From Moorena bouillonii PNG (GTDB lineage: Bacteria; Cyanobacteriota; Cyanobacteriia; Cyanobacteriales; Coleofasciculaceae), in assembly GCF_001942495.1 (NCBI RefSeq), contig NZ_MKZS01000001.1, forward strand, positions 3,756,158 to 3,820,157: a DNA stretch of 64,000 nt, read 5' to 3'. Of the stretch, positions 17,477 through 25,738 are shown piece by piece (positions within the stretch are counted from its first letter, which is position 1; the number at the start of each line of letters is the position of its first letter). The notes beneath the pieces are model-generated. The model was given only the letters and a program-made list of their open reading frames with translations, searched no databases and was not told where the DNA came from. A program made the position numbers and the translations under genes.

Positions 17477-17660
17477 AGTGATTTTATGATTGGTATAGGG
17501 CTACGCGCAATGGCATTGGCAAGAGGCAAGAGGCAAAAGTTCACTACAAAAGCAAATGAGCTTTTATCAATGTCCTAACTTTAATGCGTAGTGCTATATG
17601 TGGAAATTTTCCATTTCCTGGCGCAACATAAACGATGATTAATTATAATCAATTAATTAA

Positions 17661-18365
17661 TTAACTAGATTCGCTCCAACTGATATCAAAACGCTGGCGC
17701 AAGATAAATTCTGCGATCGCTAAATCCACTGGGGTAGTTACCTTCAAATTCGTCTCCTCCCCTTCCACAATCTTGACTGGCAAGCTGCACCGTTCAAACA
17801 AAGCTGCATCATCCGTAACTTCCCAGCCAGCCTTACGTCCTTGGTCATGGCACTGTTTCAACAACTTCACCTCAAATCCCTGGGGTGTCTGTGCTGCCCA
17901 CAATCCTTTCCGATCCGGTGTATCTTGAACAAGATTGGCTTCATCCACCACTTTAATGGTATCCTTAACTGGCACAGCGGCAATTAGACCGGGACAAGCC
18001 ATTAGGACTTCGGCACACCGTGCCAGTAACTCAGGGGTAGCTAAGCATCTAGCACCATCGTGAATCAACACCCTTTCGGCTTCTGCTGGTAAAGCCTGCA
18101 AGCCATTATAGACAGATTCTTGCCGTGTTTCCCCCCCCTCAATCAACTCCACAGGTTTAGATAGGGCAAGTTCAGCTAGAATTGCTTTAAACTCTGGCGA
18201 GTCATAGGGTTGTCCGATGATCCCAATCCAGCTAATACTACTAGCTTTCTCTGCTGCTAGTAGCGTCCAAGCAAGTATTGGTTTACCTAGAAGTGTTAAA
18301 AGAAGCTTATTGCGATCGCTCCCCATCCGTCGTCCCATTCCGGCTGCTGGAATTAATAAATGCAC
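17661..18365 (-). CDS. ispD: 2-C-methyl-D-erythritol 4-phosphate cytidylyltransferase
   Basis: 234 residues. IspD couples MEP with CTP to give CDP-ME in the non-mevalonate isoprenoid pathway that feeds carotenoids, phytol and quinones. The N-terminal nucleotide-binding loop (LIPAAGMGRRMG, then NKLLL), the GGETRQESVYNGL motif, VLIHDGARC, and the C-terminal TDDAALFE and VEGEETNLKVTTPVDL are all present. It is divergent from the GT9 gene at 18492, with 126 bp between them for both promoters. Confidence 0.95.
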   Translation of the reverse strand: MHLLIPAAGMGRRMGSDRNKLLLTLLGKPILAWTLLAAEKASSISWIGIIGQPYDSPEFKAILAELALSKPVELIEGGETRQESVYNGLQALPAEAERVLIHDGARCLATPELLARCAEVLMACPGLIAAVPVKDTIKVVDEANLVQDTPDRKGLWAAQTPQGFEVKLLKQCHDQGRKAGWEVTDDAALFERCSLPVKIVEGEETNLKVTTPVDLAIAEFILRQRFDISWSESS

Positions 18366-18491
18366 GATTTTCTACCTCTTAGCTCCTGCTTCATGGCTGA
18401 GCTTAGGATACTATGCCCTGGATAGAATCAGAATTAGTCGTTCCAGCGTCAAGTTAAAATTAAGCTGATCCGTAAGCTCAAGTAATTTGAG

Positions 18492-19454
18492 ATGAGAATA
18501 CTAGCCCTTGTCCCTGGTGGAATTGGCGACCAAATCCTGTTCTTTCCCACCCTCTCACAACTAAAACAGTATTATCCCAAAGCTGAGATTGACGTTATTG
18601 TGGAACCGCGAGCCAAGGGGGCTTATCGGGTTTGTCAGTCAGTCGATGAAGTCCTAACCTTTGATTTTAAAGACCGCAATGGTCTCGCAGATTTTGGTAA
18701 CTTGTTGGGAGTGATCCGCGATCGCGAGTACGATGCTGCGATGACCCTGGGACGTCGGTGGTCAGTTGGGCTGTTGCTCTGGATGACTGGTATTGTGCGT
18801 CGAATTGGTTACCAAGCTGGTTCAAGGGATTTGTTTTTTACCAACCCTGTGCCCCTAAAAACTGAGCAGTATGCTGCCCATATGTACCACGACTTACTAC
18901 TAGGTTTCGGTATTAACGTTCCTTGTCAAGAACTCGCGGTTAGGGTTCCCAAATCAGATATTGAGTGGGCAGAAGCTCAACAGCAACAGCTAGACATTCC
19001 AGAAATTGGCTACATTCTTATTCATGGCGGTTCTAGTAAACTCGCTCTGTCCCAAGGAATTGATAAAATCTACCCAGTTGAGAAATGGCAGCAGATTGTT
19101 GAGGACATTCGCCAAAAACAACCCGATCTACCCATTGTCTTGCTAAAAGGGCCAGAGGATGCAGAATGGTGCCAGGCTATGATGGAGTACCATCGTGACC
19201 TCAAAGTTACTGCTCCAGAAGATATTGGGAAATTGGCAGCCATGATTGCTGGTGCTAATTTGATGCTGTGTACCGATAGTGCACCGATGCATCTAGCTGT
19301 AGCTGTTGGTACTCCTACCATTGCCTTGTTTGGTCCGACAGAGGCCAAAAAACTACTACCTGTCAAGGAGGGGGTATACGGTATTCAATCACCTACCGGT
19401 CGGATTGCTGATATCAAACCGGAAACTGTATTAGAGCAAATTTGGGGTAGCTAA
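18492..19454 (+). CDS. GT9-family glycosyltransferase (heptosyltransferase-like)
   Basis: 320 residues from an ATG at 18492. Family 9 enzymes transfer heptose or other sugars from a nucleotide donor during LPS or polysaccharide assembly. The N-terminal GGIGDQILFFPTLSQLK motif and the C-terminal CTDSAPMHLAVAVGTPTIALFGPT motif are characteristic. Cyanobacterial LPS usually lacks heptose, so the substrate is unknown. The gene is divergent from ispD and followed by 247 bp of noncoding sequence. Confidence 0.85.
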   Translation: MRILALVPGGIGDQILFFPTLSQLKQYYPKAEIDVIVEPRAKGAYRVCQSVDEVLTFDFKDRNGLADFGNLLGVIRDREYDAAMTLGRRWSVGLLLWMTGIVRRIGYQAGSRDLFFTNPVPLKTEQYAAHMYHDLLLGFGINVPCQELAVRVPKSDIEWAEAQQQQLDIPEIGYILIHGGSSKLALSQGIDKIYPVEKWQQIVEDIRQKQPDLPIVLLKGPEDAEWCQAMMEYHRDLKVTAPEDIGKLAAMIAGANLMLCTDSAPMHLAVAVGTPTIALFGPTEAKKLLPVKEGVYGIQSPTGRIADIKPETVLEQIWGS

Positions 19455-19701
19455 TAGGTTCCCAGTATTTCTTGAAAAAGTAATCAAGGTGCTTTTCTGT
19501 TATCCCCAAAATCTGTTGAGGATGGAAAGCTGACGCTATAGGGGTTGATTGAGATGATCATCAACCCGATGTGACATTATACTTTGCACAGCCATAAGCT
19601 GCCCATTCATAGTATTTCTTATGCCAAGATAGCGTTTCTTATACTGATGAGCCTCCACTCCATCTCCCCATCTCCCTATCCATCTTATTTATCATGGGTA
19701 T

Positions 19702-20205
19702 TCAACCAGACTTGATATCACCCCCTGAGGTTTCGATCAGATCAAACAAAGTATCATCAAGTTCATAGCCGAGTAACTGAGCCATCGACTTGAGGCGGGA
19801 TGGGCTCTGTATACCCCACTGCTTTAACCATTGAGTAAGTACAAATATCTTCTGCATCACAAAAATTTCTAAGGCTTCAGAGTTGTACTGGATGCCTTCT
19901 GTACGATTAAATTGGTGAGGCACTAGCATAGCAGTATAGCGGACGAATTCCCCAGATTTCCAATCTAGTAGAAAAGGTAACCAGGGATAGGTAGCATCCA
20001 AGCGCACAAACCATAACCGCACCTCTGGGATTTCTGAGAATTCCCGAGGATCCTCAGGATCGCAATCAAAATCAATCTTAAAGCCTAGCTGCTGCTCATA
20101 GTTTGCGATCGCACCGTCTTGCAGCCACGTTTCAATCAATGTCTGAGCTGGAGACAAGTCTAAGGTTTGGAAATGGTTAGTATTTAAGGAAATGATTGTA
20201 GTCAC
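19702..20205 (-). CDS. CRR6-family NdhI maturation factor
   Basis: 167 residues matching the CRR6 (DUF1817) family, needed in plants and cyanobacteria to incorporate subunit NdhI when the peripheral arm of the photosynthetic NDH-1 complex is assembled. Diagnostic stretches are DPREFSEIPEVRLWFVRLDA, YPWLPFLLDWKSGE, MLVPHQFNRTEGIQYN and EALEIFVMQKIFVL. It is soluble, with no cofactor motif. ATG start at 20205; the nearest neighbours are more than 240 bp away, so it is likely a single transcription unit. Confidence 0.88.
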   Translation of the reverse strand: MTTIISLNTNHFQTLDLSPAQTLIETWLQDGAIANYEQQLGFKIDFDCDPEDPREFSEIPEVRLWFVRLDATYPWLPFLLDWKSGEFVRYTAMLVPHQFNRTEGIQYNSEALEIFVMQKIFVLTQWLKQWGIQSPSRLKSMAQLLGYELDDTLFDLIETSGGDIKSG

Positions 20206-20898
20206 GCAATAGTTCCAATATCAATAAAATCAGTCAAGTCTTACACTATTTTCTCCTGCTAGGCATTTCCGTGCTCAAACACCTAGATGTTGCAGATATT
20301 TTGAGCAACTACTACAATAGAGTCAGCAGGTTTTACTGGGAAGTTGGTGACTGCCAATAGTGTTTTTTGATCTATGCTCATGTATATAAGGGAACTAATC
20401 GGATTTGCGGCAGTAGACTGGGAAAATACCCAGAAACTTCAAGCGAGATTCGACGGTGCCCACCTGGTTAGCCAGGTCATAAACTGAGGTAAGACGGCTT
20501 CTTGGTGAACCTGTAGGATCAGACAATCATCGTCTGAAGGATGTGTGACTAGTGATCGGCAACTAGTGATCGGCAACTGGTAAGTAATAACCTAAATACA
20601 GGAATTGGCTGAAAAAGTTAGTGGACAGTAGGCAAAAGTATCACAAAGCTTGGCCATTGCCTCAAGTAATTTGCTATTTTATGGCGCTCACGGGATATTC
20701 CGTCAGATCTTTGGGAGATACCCCCTGGGTGCGATGGCATCTTGCCTTGGCGATCTAGGGTCTGCCTTTGGTAGACTTTGGTAGCTAAAAAGTATCGGAA
20801 CCTAGCGGAGAAATCTAGACCTATACTAGTCTAGCTCTTACTTTCCTCGAAAGCTAATAGCTAATTAGTTAGGAGGTTTGAGTATAAATCAAAACTAT
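20206..20898. other. 693-bp gap with a candidate structured RNA
   Basis: No ORF is supported. Positions 20401-20545 can fold into at least three hairpins (listed as a candidate ncRNA). A 16-bp direct duplication (AACTAGTGATCGGC type) spans 20548-20580. The remainder up to the ssb gene shows nothing recognisable. Confidence 0.55.
20401..20545 (+). ncRNA. Candidate structured noncoding RNA (6S-like?)
   Basis: Three clean hairpins occur in 120 bp: CTGGG/CCCAG (20418-20432, 6-nt loop), ACCTGG/CCAGGT (20462-20477) and CAGAC/GTCTG (20520-20536). They are joined by sequence that is unusually GC-rich for an intergenic region and has no ORF. Size, position as a free-standing unit and alternating stems are reminiscent of cyanobacterial 6S RNA, but I cannot confirm that from memory of the sequence. 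The strand is chosen arbitrarily as plus. Confidence 0.35.
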
Positions 20899-21264
20899 TC
20901 AAAATTCGGTGTTATCATAGCTGCTTACAGCGCTCGGATCAGTATCACGCTTAGATCCCAGTAAATCAAGGCGCTCTACTCGGATCACAGGTTGTGAGCG
21001 ATCAGCTCCGGTGGTGCGATCGCTCCAAGTGTCAATTTTCAAAGACCCTTTTACACCAATTAAGCTACCTTTACGCACATAATTAGCAGCTACTTCCGCC
21101 GTCTTCCCCCAAATCTCTAAGTTGAACCAGTCAGGCTGATCACTATTGCGTGTCCGTCGTCTCACTGCCAAGGCCAGTTTACACAATACACCCCCAGACT
21201 CAAAATACTTAACATCTGGGTCTGTACCTGCACGACCGACTAAATGGACAACATTGAGACTCAT
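20899..21264 (-). CDS. ssb: Single-stranded DNA-binding protein
   Basis: 121 residues: an OB-fold SSB (about 1-105) with MSLNVVHLVGRAGTDPDVKY, the LAVRRR strand, WFNLEIWGKTAE and the KGSLKIDTW strand. It binds and protects ssDNA in replication and repair. The tail is short and ends in YDNTEF, so the usual acidic DDxPF tip that recruits partner proteins is missing or degenerate; this resembles the shorter of the SSB forms found in cyanobacteria. It is divergent from mreB with 342 bp between. Confidence 0.9.
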   Translation of the reverse strand: MSLNVVHLVGRAGTDPDVKYFESGGVLCKLALAVRRRTRNSDQPDWFNLEIWGKTAEVAANYVRKGSLIGVKGSLKIDTWSDRTTGADRSQPVIRVERLDLLGSKRDTDPSAVSSYDNTEF

Positions 21265-21606
21265 AGTTATATTGGTACTTTTGTACTGATTATGGCTCTA
21301 CAATAGCAGATTGAGCTGGTGTATAACAATTACTAACTTATTTTAAGACTTATTTTAAGTGACCGAAGCAAGTCAGTCATCAATAGTATTCTAGTTAACT
21401 TGAGCTTAACTTGAGCCGGTGAAACCGTTGTGTATTTGCAGTTGGGTGTATTTGCAGAAATTTATTCTAAAGAGTATCCGGAGAATCATGATCACCTAGT
21501 GTACTAGCGTACTAGACTAACTGGATAAAACATAATAGAATCCACCTCAGTTACAGTTTCGGTGCAATTTCGGTTGTACACAGCATTTTGTGAGGCGTAG
21601 AAACTA
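21265..21606. other. ssb-mreB divergent promoter region with short tandem duplications
   Basis: No gene. Several adjacent near-exact duplications are visible: ACTTATTTTAAG twice (from about 21336), TTAACTTGAGC twice (about 21394-21417), GTGTATTTGCAG twice (about 21431-21458) and GTACTAGC/GTACTAGA (about 21499-21514). The purpose is unknown. Confidence 0.6.
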
Positions 21607-22650
21607 GTGAGTATTTTAAATCACTTTTCCCTGTCACGGGACATGGGTATAGACCTGGGTACAGCTAACACCTTAGTCTATGTATCTGGTAAGGGCATTG
21701 TTCTTCAAGAGCCTTCTGTGGTTGCCATTGATCAAGACGAAAAGCTTCCTCTAGCCGTAGGCGAAGAGGCAAAAAAGATGTTGGGAAGAACCCCAGGTAA
21801 TGTAGTTGCCCTACGTCCTTTACGGGATGGTGTGATTGCTGACTTCGATACCGCTGAACTGATGCTGAAGCACTTCATCCAGCGGGTAAACGAAGGCAAA
21901 GCCCTAGTTTCACCTCGAATTGTGATTGGTATCCCCAGCGGTGTCACAGGTGTGGAGCGACGAGCCGTCATGGAAGCCGCATTACAAGCTGGTGCTAGAG
22001 AAGTTAGGTTAATTGATGAACCAGTAGCAGCAGCCATTGGTGCTGGATTACCTGTAGCAGAACCAACCGGTAACATGATTATTGATATCGGTGGAGGCAC
22101 CACTGAGGTAGCAGTTCTCAGTTTACAGGGGACCGTTCTAAGTGAATCAGTGCGTGTTGCGGGAGATGAACTGAATGAGGCAATCACTCAGTATATGAAA
22201 AAAGTCCATAACCTAGTGATTGGGGAACGGACAGCAGAAGACATCAAAATCCGCATTGGCTCAGCCTATCCGACACCTGAGGATAATGAAGCTGCCATGG
22301 AAGTGCGAGGATTACACTTGCTGTCTGGCTTGCCACGAACTGTCACCATCAAACGACCAGAGATTCGTGAAAGTATGGCAGAACCCCTTTCTGTTATTGT
22401 TGATGCTGTTAAGCGCACTCTAGAACGGACTCCCCCCGAACTGGCAGCTGATATTATTGATAGAGGTATTATGCTGGCGGGTGGTGGTGCTTTATTGAAA
22501 GGATTAGATACACTTATTAGTCATGAAAGTGGCATTGTCACCCATGTGGCAGCTGATCCACTCAGCTGCGTTGTTTTGGGAACTGGTCGAGTATTAGAGA
22601 ACTACAAACAGTTAGAGCGGGTGTTTAGTGGGCGTTCCCGTAATATGTAG
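21607..22650 (+). CDS. mreB: Rod shape-determining protein MreB
   Basis: 347 residues, full length for MreB, the bacterial actin that guides lateral cell-wall synthesis at the inner membrane. The actin-fold motifs are present: [15 protein letters not shown] (phosphate 1), a [13 protein letters not shown] strand, [28 protein letters not shown] (phosphate 2) and [13 protein letters not shown] (adenosine). The GTG at 21607 is preferred to ATG 21643 because the extra residues ([10 protein letters not shown]) match the usual MreB N-terminus. mreC and mreD follow in order. Confidence 0.95.
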   Translation: MSILNHFSLSRDMGIDLGTANTLVYVSGKGIVLQEPSVVAIDQDEKLPLAVGEEAKKMLGRTPGNVVALRPLRDGVIADFDTAELMLKHFIQRVNEGKALVSPRIVIGIPSGVTGVERRAVMEAALQAGAREVRLIDEPVAAAIGAGLPVAEPTGNMIIDIGGGTTEVAVLSLQGTVLSESVRVAGDELNEAITQYMKKVHNLVIGERTAEDIKIRIGSAYPTPEDNEAAMEVRGLHLLSGLPRTVTIKRPEIRESMAEPLSVIVDAVKRTLERTPPELAADIIDRGIMLAGGGALLKGLDTLISHESGIVTHVAADPLSCVVLGTGRVLENYKQLERVFSGRSRNM

Positions 22651-22774
22651 TGGTCAGCTATTAAACATCAACCTTAAAGAGTATTTTAGTTCAATATATC
22701 AAGAGTGTAGATTGAGTGTGGCTAGTGTAAAAACTCACTGATTAGCCAAAATCTGACTATTTTATGGATAGGCT

Positions 22775-23515
22775 ATGTACATGCTGCGTCGCTGGTGGGG
22801 GAGACATGGAGTAGCAATTATGCTGGGGAGTCTTACCCTAATTGCTGCTTGGTTACTGAGAACAACTCAGGGTGCAACAATTTTTGAAATCTATCAATTG
22901 ATAACCCGCCCTTTTCAATCGCTACCTGCAAGAGAAGAAAGCCTCTCTAATGCGCGGATACTGGAACTACAACAGCAGGTAGAGGAACTCAAAACCCAAA
23001 ACCAGAAGCTAAAAGAGCTGTTAGGTTATAAGAAAACCCAGAATAAACTAAGAATTGTTGCGCCTGTTGTGGGACGTAGCGCTGACAGTTGGTGGCAAGA
23101 AATCATTCTCGGAAGAGGGAGTGAAGCTGGAATCAAAACGGGCTTCGTTGTTATGGCACCTGGCGGTGTAGTGGGTAGAGTCGTTAGCGTAACACCCCAC
23201 ACCAGTCGTGCCTTGCTGATCAGTGACCCCACTAGTAAGGTAGGTGCCGTGATCAGCCGTAGCCGTAGCATGGGTTTTTTGGGTGGAAAAGGAACTAATC
23301 GGGCAATAATGCAGTTTTTTGATAAAGTGCCAAACGTCCGTCCTGGTGATGCTGTGGCTACCTCCACTGTTAGCCAGCTTTTCCCAGCTGGTTTACCCCT
23401 AGGACGTGTAGAGTCTGTTATTCTTGACAAAAGTCCAGCGCCAGAGGCGATTATTGAGCTGACAGCCCCCATGAGTTATCTGGAGTGGGTGATTATTCAT
23501 CCCAATCACCCATGA
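22775..23515 (+). CDS. mreC: Rod shape-determining protein MreC
   Basis: 246 residues. MreC bridges MreB filaments and the periplasmic wall machinery. It has a basic N-terminus, one transmembrane helix (about 14-28), a coiled coil (about 55-86, LQQQVEELKTQNQKLKELLGY) and the periplasmic double beta-barrel region (VVGRSADSWWQEIILGRG, VVMAPGGVVGRVV, PSKVGAVISRS-like, LFPAGLPLGRV). It follows mreB by 124 bp. The start may be M1 or M3. A 201-bp MITE separates it from mreD. Confidence 0.93.
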   Translation: MYMLRRWWGRHGVAIMLGSLTLIAAWLLRTTQGATIFEIYQLITRPFQSLPAREESLSNARILELQQQVEELKTQNQKLKELLGYKKTQNKLRIVAPVVGRSADSWWQEIILGRGSEAGIKTGFVVMAPGGVVGRVVSVTPHTSRALLISDPTSKVGAVISRSRSMGFLGGKGTNRAIMQFFDKVPNVRPGDAVATSTVSQLFPAGLPLGRVESVILDKSPAPEAIIELTAPMSYLEWVIIHPNHP

Positions 23516-23547
23516 TTTATGACCAATGAACAATAACCCATGACTAA

Positions 23548-23748
23548 TAGACCTCTTGCAAAAATATTTTGAGTTATAATAATAGTTTTGGGAAAAATTA
23601 CTTAGATTGTGTACTAGGCTTATACACAAACTGTACTAGGCTTATACACAAACAAAGTACAAAGCACGTTTGTTAGTCAAAAGCGATCGCTAACTCGGAA
23701 ATTCCCAGACTAGTGATTATACCAGGAAAAACTTTTGCAAGAGGTCTA
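23548..23748. mobile_element. 201-bp MITE between mreC and mreD
   Basis: Perfect 16-bp terminal inverted repeats, TAGACCTCTTGCAAAA (23548-23563) and TTTTGCAAGAGGTCTA (23733-23748), bound a non-coding AT-rich interior with an internal tandem repeat (GTACTAGGCTTATACACAAA twice) and a HIP1 site. TA at both ends fits the target of IS630/mariner-type elements. The right end lies 7 bp before the mreD ATG, so its AGAGG forms the only Shine-Dalgarno-like motif for mreD. Confidence 0.8.
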
Positions 23749-23755
23749 ATCAACA

Positions 23756-24301
23756 ATGACCAACACGTCTCAGTTTTCTATTTGGGTTCGTCGAACAATC
23801 AATTGGGCAGTAACTGTTATTTCAGTTATCTTCTGCTCAATCTTATTACTGACACGTTTACCTGGAATGGAATTACTGGGAATCGCTCCCAACTGGCTGT
23901 TGATTTGGGTTGTGGCCTGGAGCATTAAACGCACAGCCTTTCAAGGAGCATTCGCAGGGTTGGTATTGGGGTTAGTGCAAGATGGTATGACATTCCCTGA
24001 GCCTACCCATGTCTATAGCCTTGCCATCGTGGGGATTTTGACTGCTCTGATTCAAAAGCAACGGTATATTCAGGAAGATTTTATTTCAGTAGCTTTAATT
24101 GTGTTTGGCATGGCGATTGTTGGGGAAACAGTTACTGCTATTCAGCATAGTTTTCAAGGCTCTCGCCAATTAGCACAAATCTGGACAGACCATCAGCGTA
24201 TTGCCATCTGTTCTGCAATTCTCAGTAGTCTTTGGGCACCAGTCGTCTACTATCCACTCAATCGATGGTGGCAGTGGTGCAATTCAATGGAGGAATCGTG
24301 A
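23756..24301 (+). CDS. mreD: Rod shape-determining protein MreD
   Basis: 181 residues with five or six hydrophobic helices (about 16-36, 41-60, 63-80, 88-104, 112-133 and 150-166), typical of MreD, the small integral membrane partner of MreC. NWLLIWVVAWSIKR and GALAGLVLG-like segments (GAFAGLVLGLVQDGM) are family features. It completes the mreBCD cluster. The MITE ending 7 bp upstream may have replaced the native translation signal. The gene ends just before a GGTTGAA heptamer tract. Confidence 0.88.
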   Translation: MTNTSQFSIWVRRTINWAVTVISVIFCSILLLTRLPGMELLGIAPNWLLIWVVAWSIKRTAFQGAFAGLVLGLVQDGMTFPEPTHVYSLAIVGILTALIQKQRYIQEDFISVALIVFGMAIVGETVTAIQHSFQGSRQLAQIWTDHQRIAICSAILSSLWAPVVYYPLNRWWQWCNSMEES

Positions 24302-24307
24302 TGCTTT

Positions 24308-24405
24308 ATGAAGGTTGAAGGTTGAAGGTTGAAGGTTGAAGGTTGAAGGTTGAAGGTTGAAGGTTGAAGGTTAAAGGTTAAAGGTTAAAGGTTAAAGGTT
24401 GAAGG
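24308..24405 (+). repeat. GGTTGAA/GGTTAAA heptamer tract
   Basis: About 14 heptamers: first GAAGGTT repeated, then AAAGGTT, then GAAGGTT again. The word changes by one base inside the tract while the 7-bp phase is kept. Confidence 0.95.
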
Positions 24406-24507
24406 TTATCGCTCTACCGCACCTAGTATCGATAAAACCGCGCTTATAACAGTGTCTTGATCCAAAGCGCGAGTGAGGGAAACGCCCGTAGAGCCACTGC
24501 ATCGCTT

Positions 24508-25347
24508 TTACAGAGCAAGTTCGGTAGAGCCAACAGCTCTAGAGAGTTCTAATAGATAAGAGGTGGCACAAAGTAGGTCGCTACAGATATGAGTGGGTTC
24601 AAACCGCTTGAGATATGATTGAGAACGAATGCCACAGGTAAGAGCTATGGTGGGAATTGAGAGAGCTTGTCCTGCGAGAATATCGGCTTCTGTATCACCA
24701 ATCATCCAAGCAGATACGGACGGTTGAGCCAGCGGAGATTGTTCGGTATAGGATGAAGTACTATGCTCAGACAGTGCTTGTTGGAGAAGTTCCTGTTTGA
24801 CCTGAGCATAGTTTTGATAAGCATGGTGGTTTTCTGTGGTCCCATAAATGCCGCTAAAAAGACGAGTTAAACCGTAATTGCTCAATATCTGTTTGACCTG
24901 GGATGTGCAACGCAATGTCACCAGAACTAGTCTGATACCATAAGAATGCAGCAAAGGTAAGGCCCAGTTTACGTTTGGTTGCAGCTGATCTTTGTTCAAT
25001 AAGGCAGATTGATTCACAATCTTGATCACACGCCCCAAGAAGAAATCGATTTGCTCTCCTCGCAACCCTGAACGCATGGCAATTTCTTCGTCAGGGATGC
25101 GTTCTTGCTTCATTTGCCAGAACTGCTGTTTACTCATGGTCTGGATCGGTAAGCTTATACCTTTAGCTTGGTAGAAGCCTTGAGTATCGGTTAGTGCTAG
25201 CTGGTACGTGGTGTAGTAGCGATTGGAAACATCAACAATCGGACCGTCAAAATCACAGAATACGGTCAGTTGTTGCAAGTAGGGGACTGTATTTTGAGGC
25301 AGGTAAAATCGGGATAATTGCCTGTCTGGGGCAGCAACACAGTTCAT
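24508..25347 (-). CDS. HAD-superfamily phosphatase
   Basis: 279 residues. The haloacid dehalogenase core shows motif I DFDGPIVD (residues 32-39, nucleophile Asp32), motif II LVTLRCTS and motif IV MIGDTEADILAG, with a helical cap between motifs I and II (about 45-130). The layout is that of phosphoglycolate phosphatase or beta-phosphoglucomutase relatives; the substrate cannot be read from sequence. A nonconserved insert of about 20 Ser/Thr/Gln-rich residues (SEHSTSSYTEQSP) lies before motif IV. ATG at 25347. It converges on mreD. Confidence 0.8.
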   Translation of the reverse strand: MNCVAAPDRQLSRFYLPQNTVPYLQQLTVFCDFDGPIVDVSNRYYTTYQLALTDTQGFYQAKGISLPIQTMSKQQFWQMKQERIPDEEIAMRSGLRGEQIDFFLGRVIKIVNQSALLNKDQLQPNVNWALPLLHSYGIRLVLVTLRCTSQVKQILSNYGLTRLFSGIYGTTENHHAYQNYAQVKQELLQQALSEHSTSSYTEQSPLAQPSVSAWMIGDTEADILAGQALSIPTIALTCGIRSQSYLKRFEPTHICSDLLCATSYLLELSRAVGSTELAL

Positions 25348-25738
25348 AGATTAGATTTTGGCTGGGCTGGGCTTTTTGAAATACTTCTTTACAATGTACC
25401 AGTTTTAGTGTATTTTCGCACCTGGTTGACGGGACATTGATACCATTTTGTATTCTTTGGAGAAACTATTTTGATCGTTGGCGGTCTAAAAATAACTATA
25501 TATAGTTTAAAAAAACTGTAGCCCTAAGTAACTCGAGCAGCACTTAGGCTAAATTAGGCAACAATTGCATTCCATGAGTGCAACTTTGTACTAGCATGTA
25601 AAAACCTATATATTGATCTGTTCACTCCTGCTGTTGAGCTACTAGGGGCGTAATGAGCGAAAATATTGCTTTGAGTAGATTAATTCAAAACCCCCATCCT
25701 AATATTGGGATAAGACCACTATCTCTTTGTAGCTAGGC
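25348..25738. other. 391-bp divergent promoter region
   Basis: AT-rich intergenic DNA between the divergent HAD phosphatase and kinase genes, with an ACTATATATAGTTT palindrome at about 25493-25506. No gene or repeat tract is seen. Confidence 0.5.

Noticed and set aside
23713..23928. 71-codon plus frame across the MITE end and mreD
   Set aside because: Out of frame with mreD, which has a convincing membrane-protein sequence.
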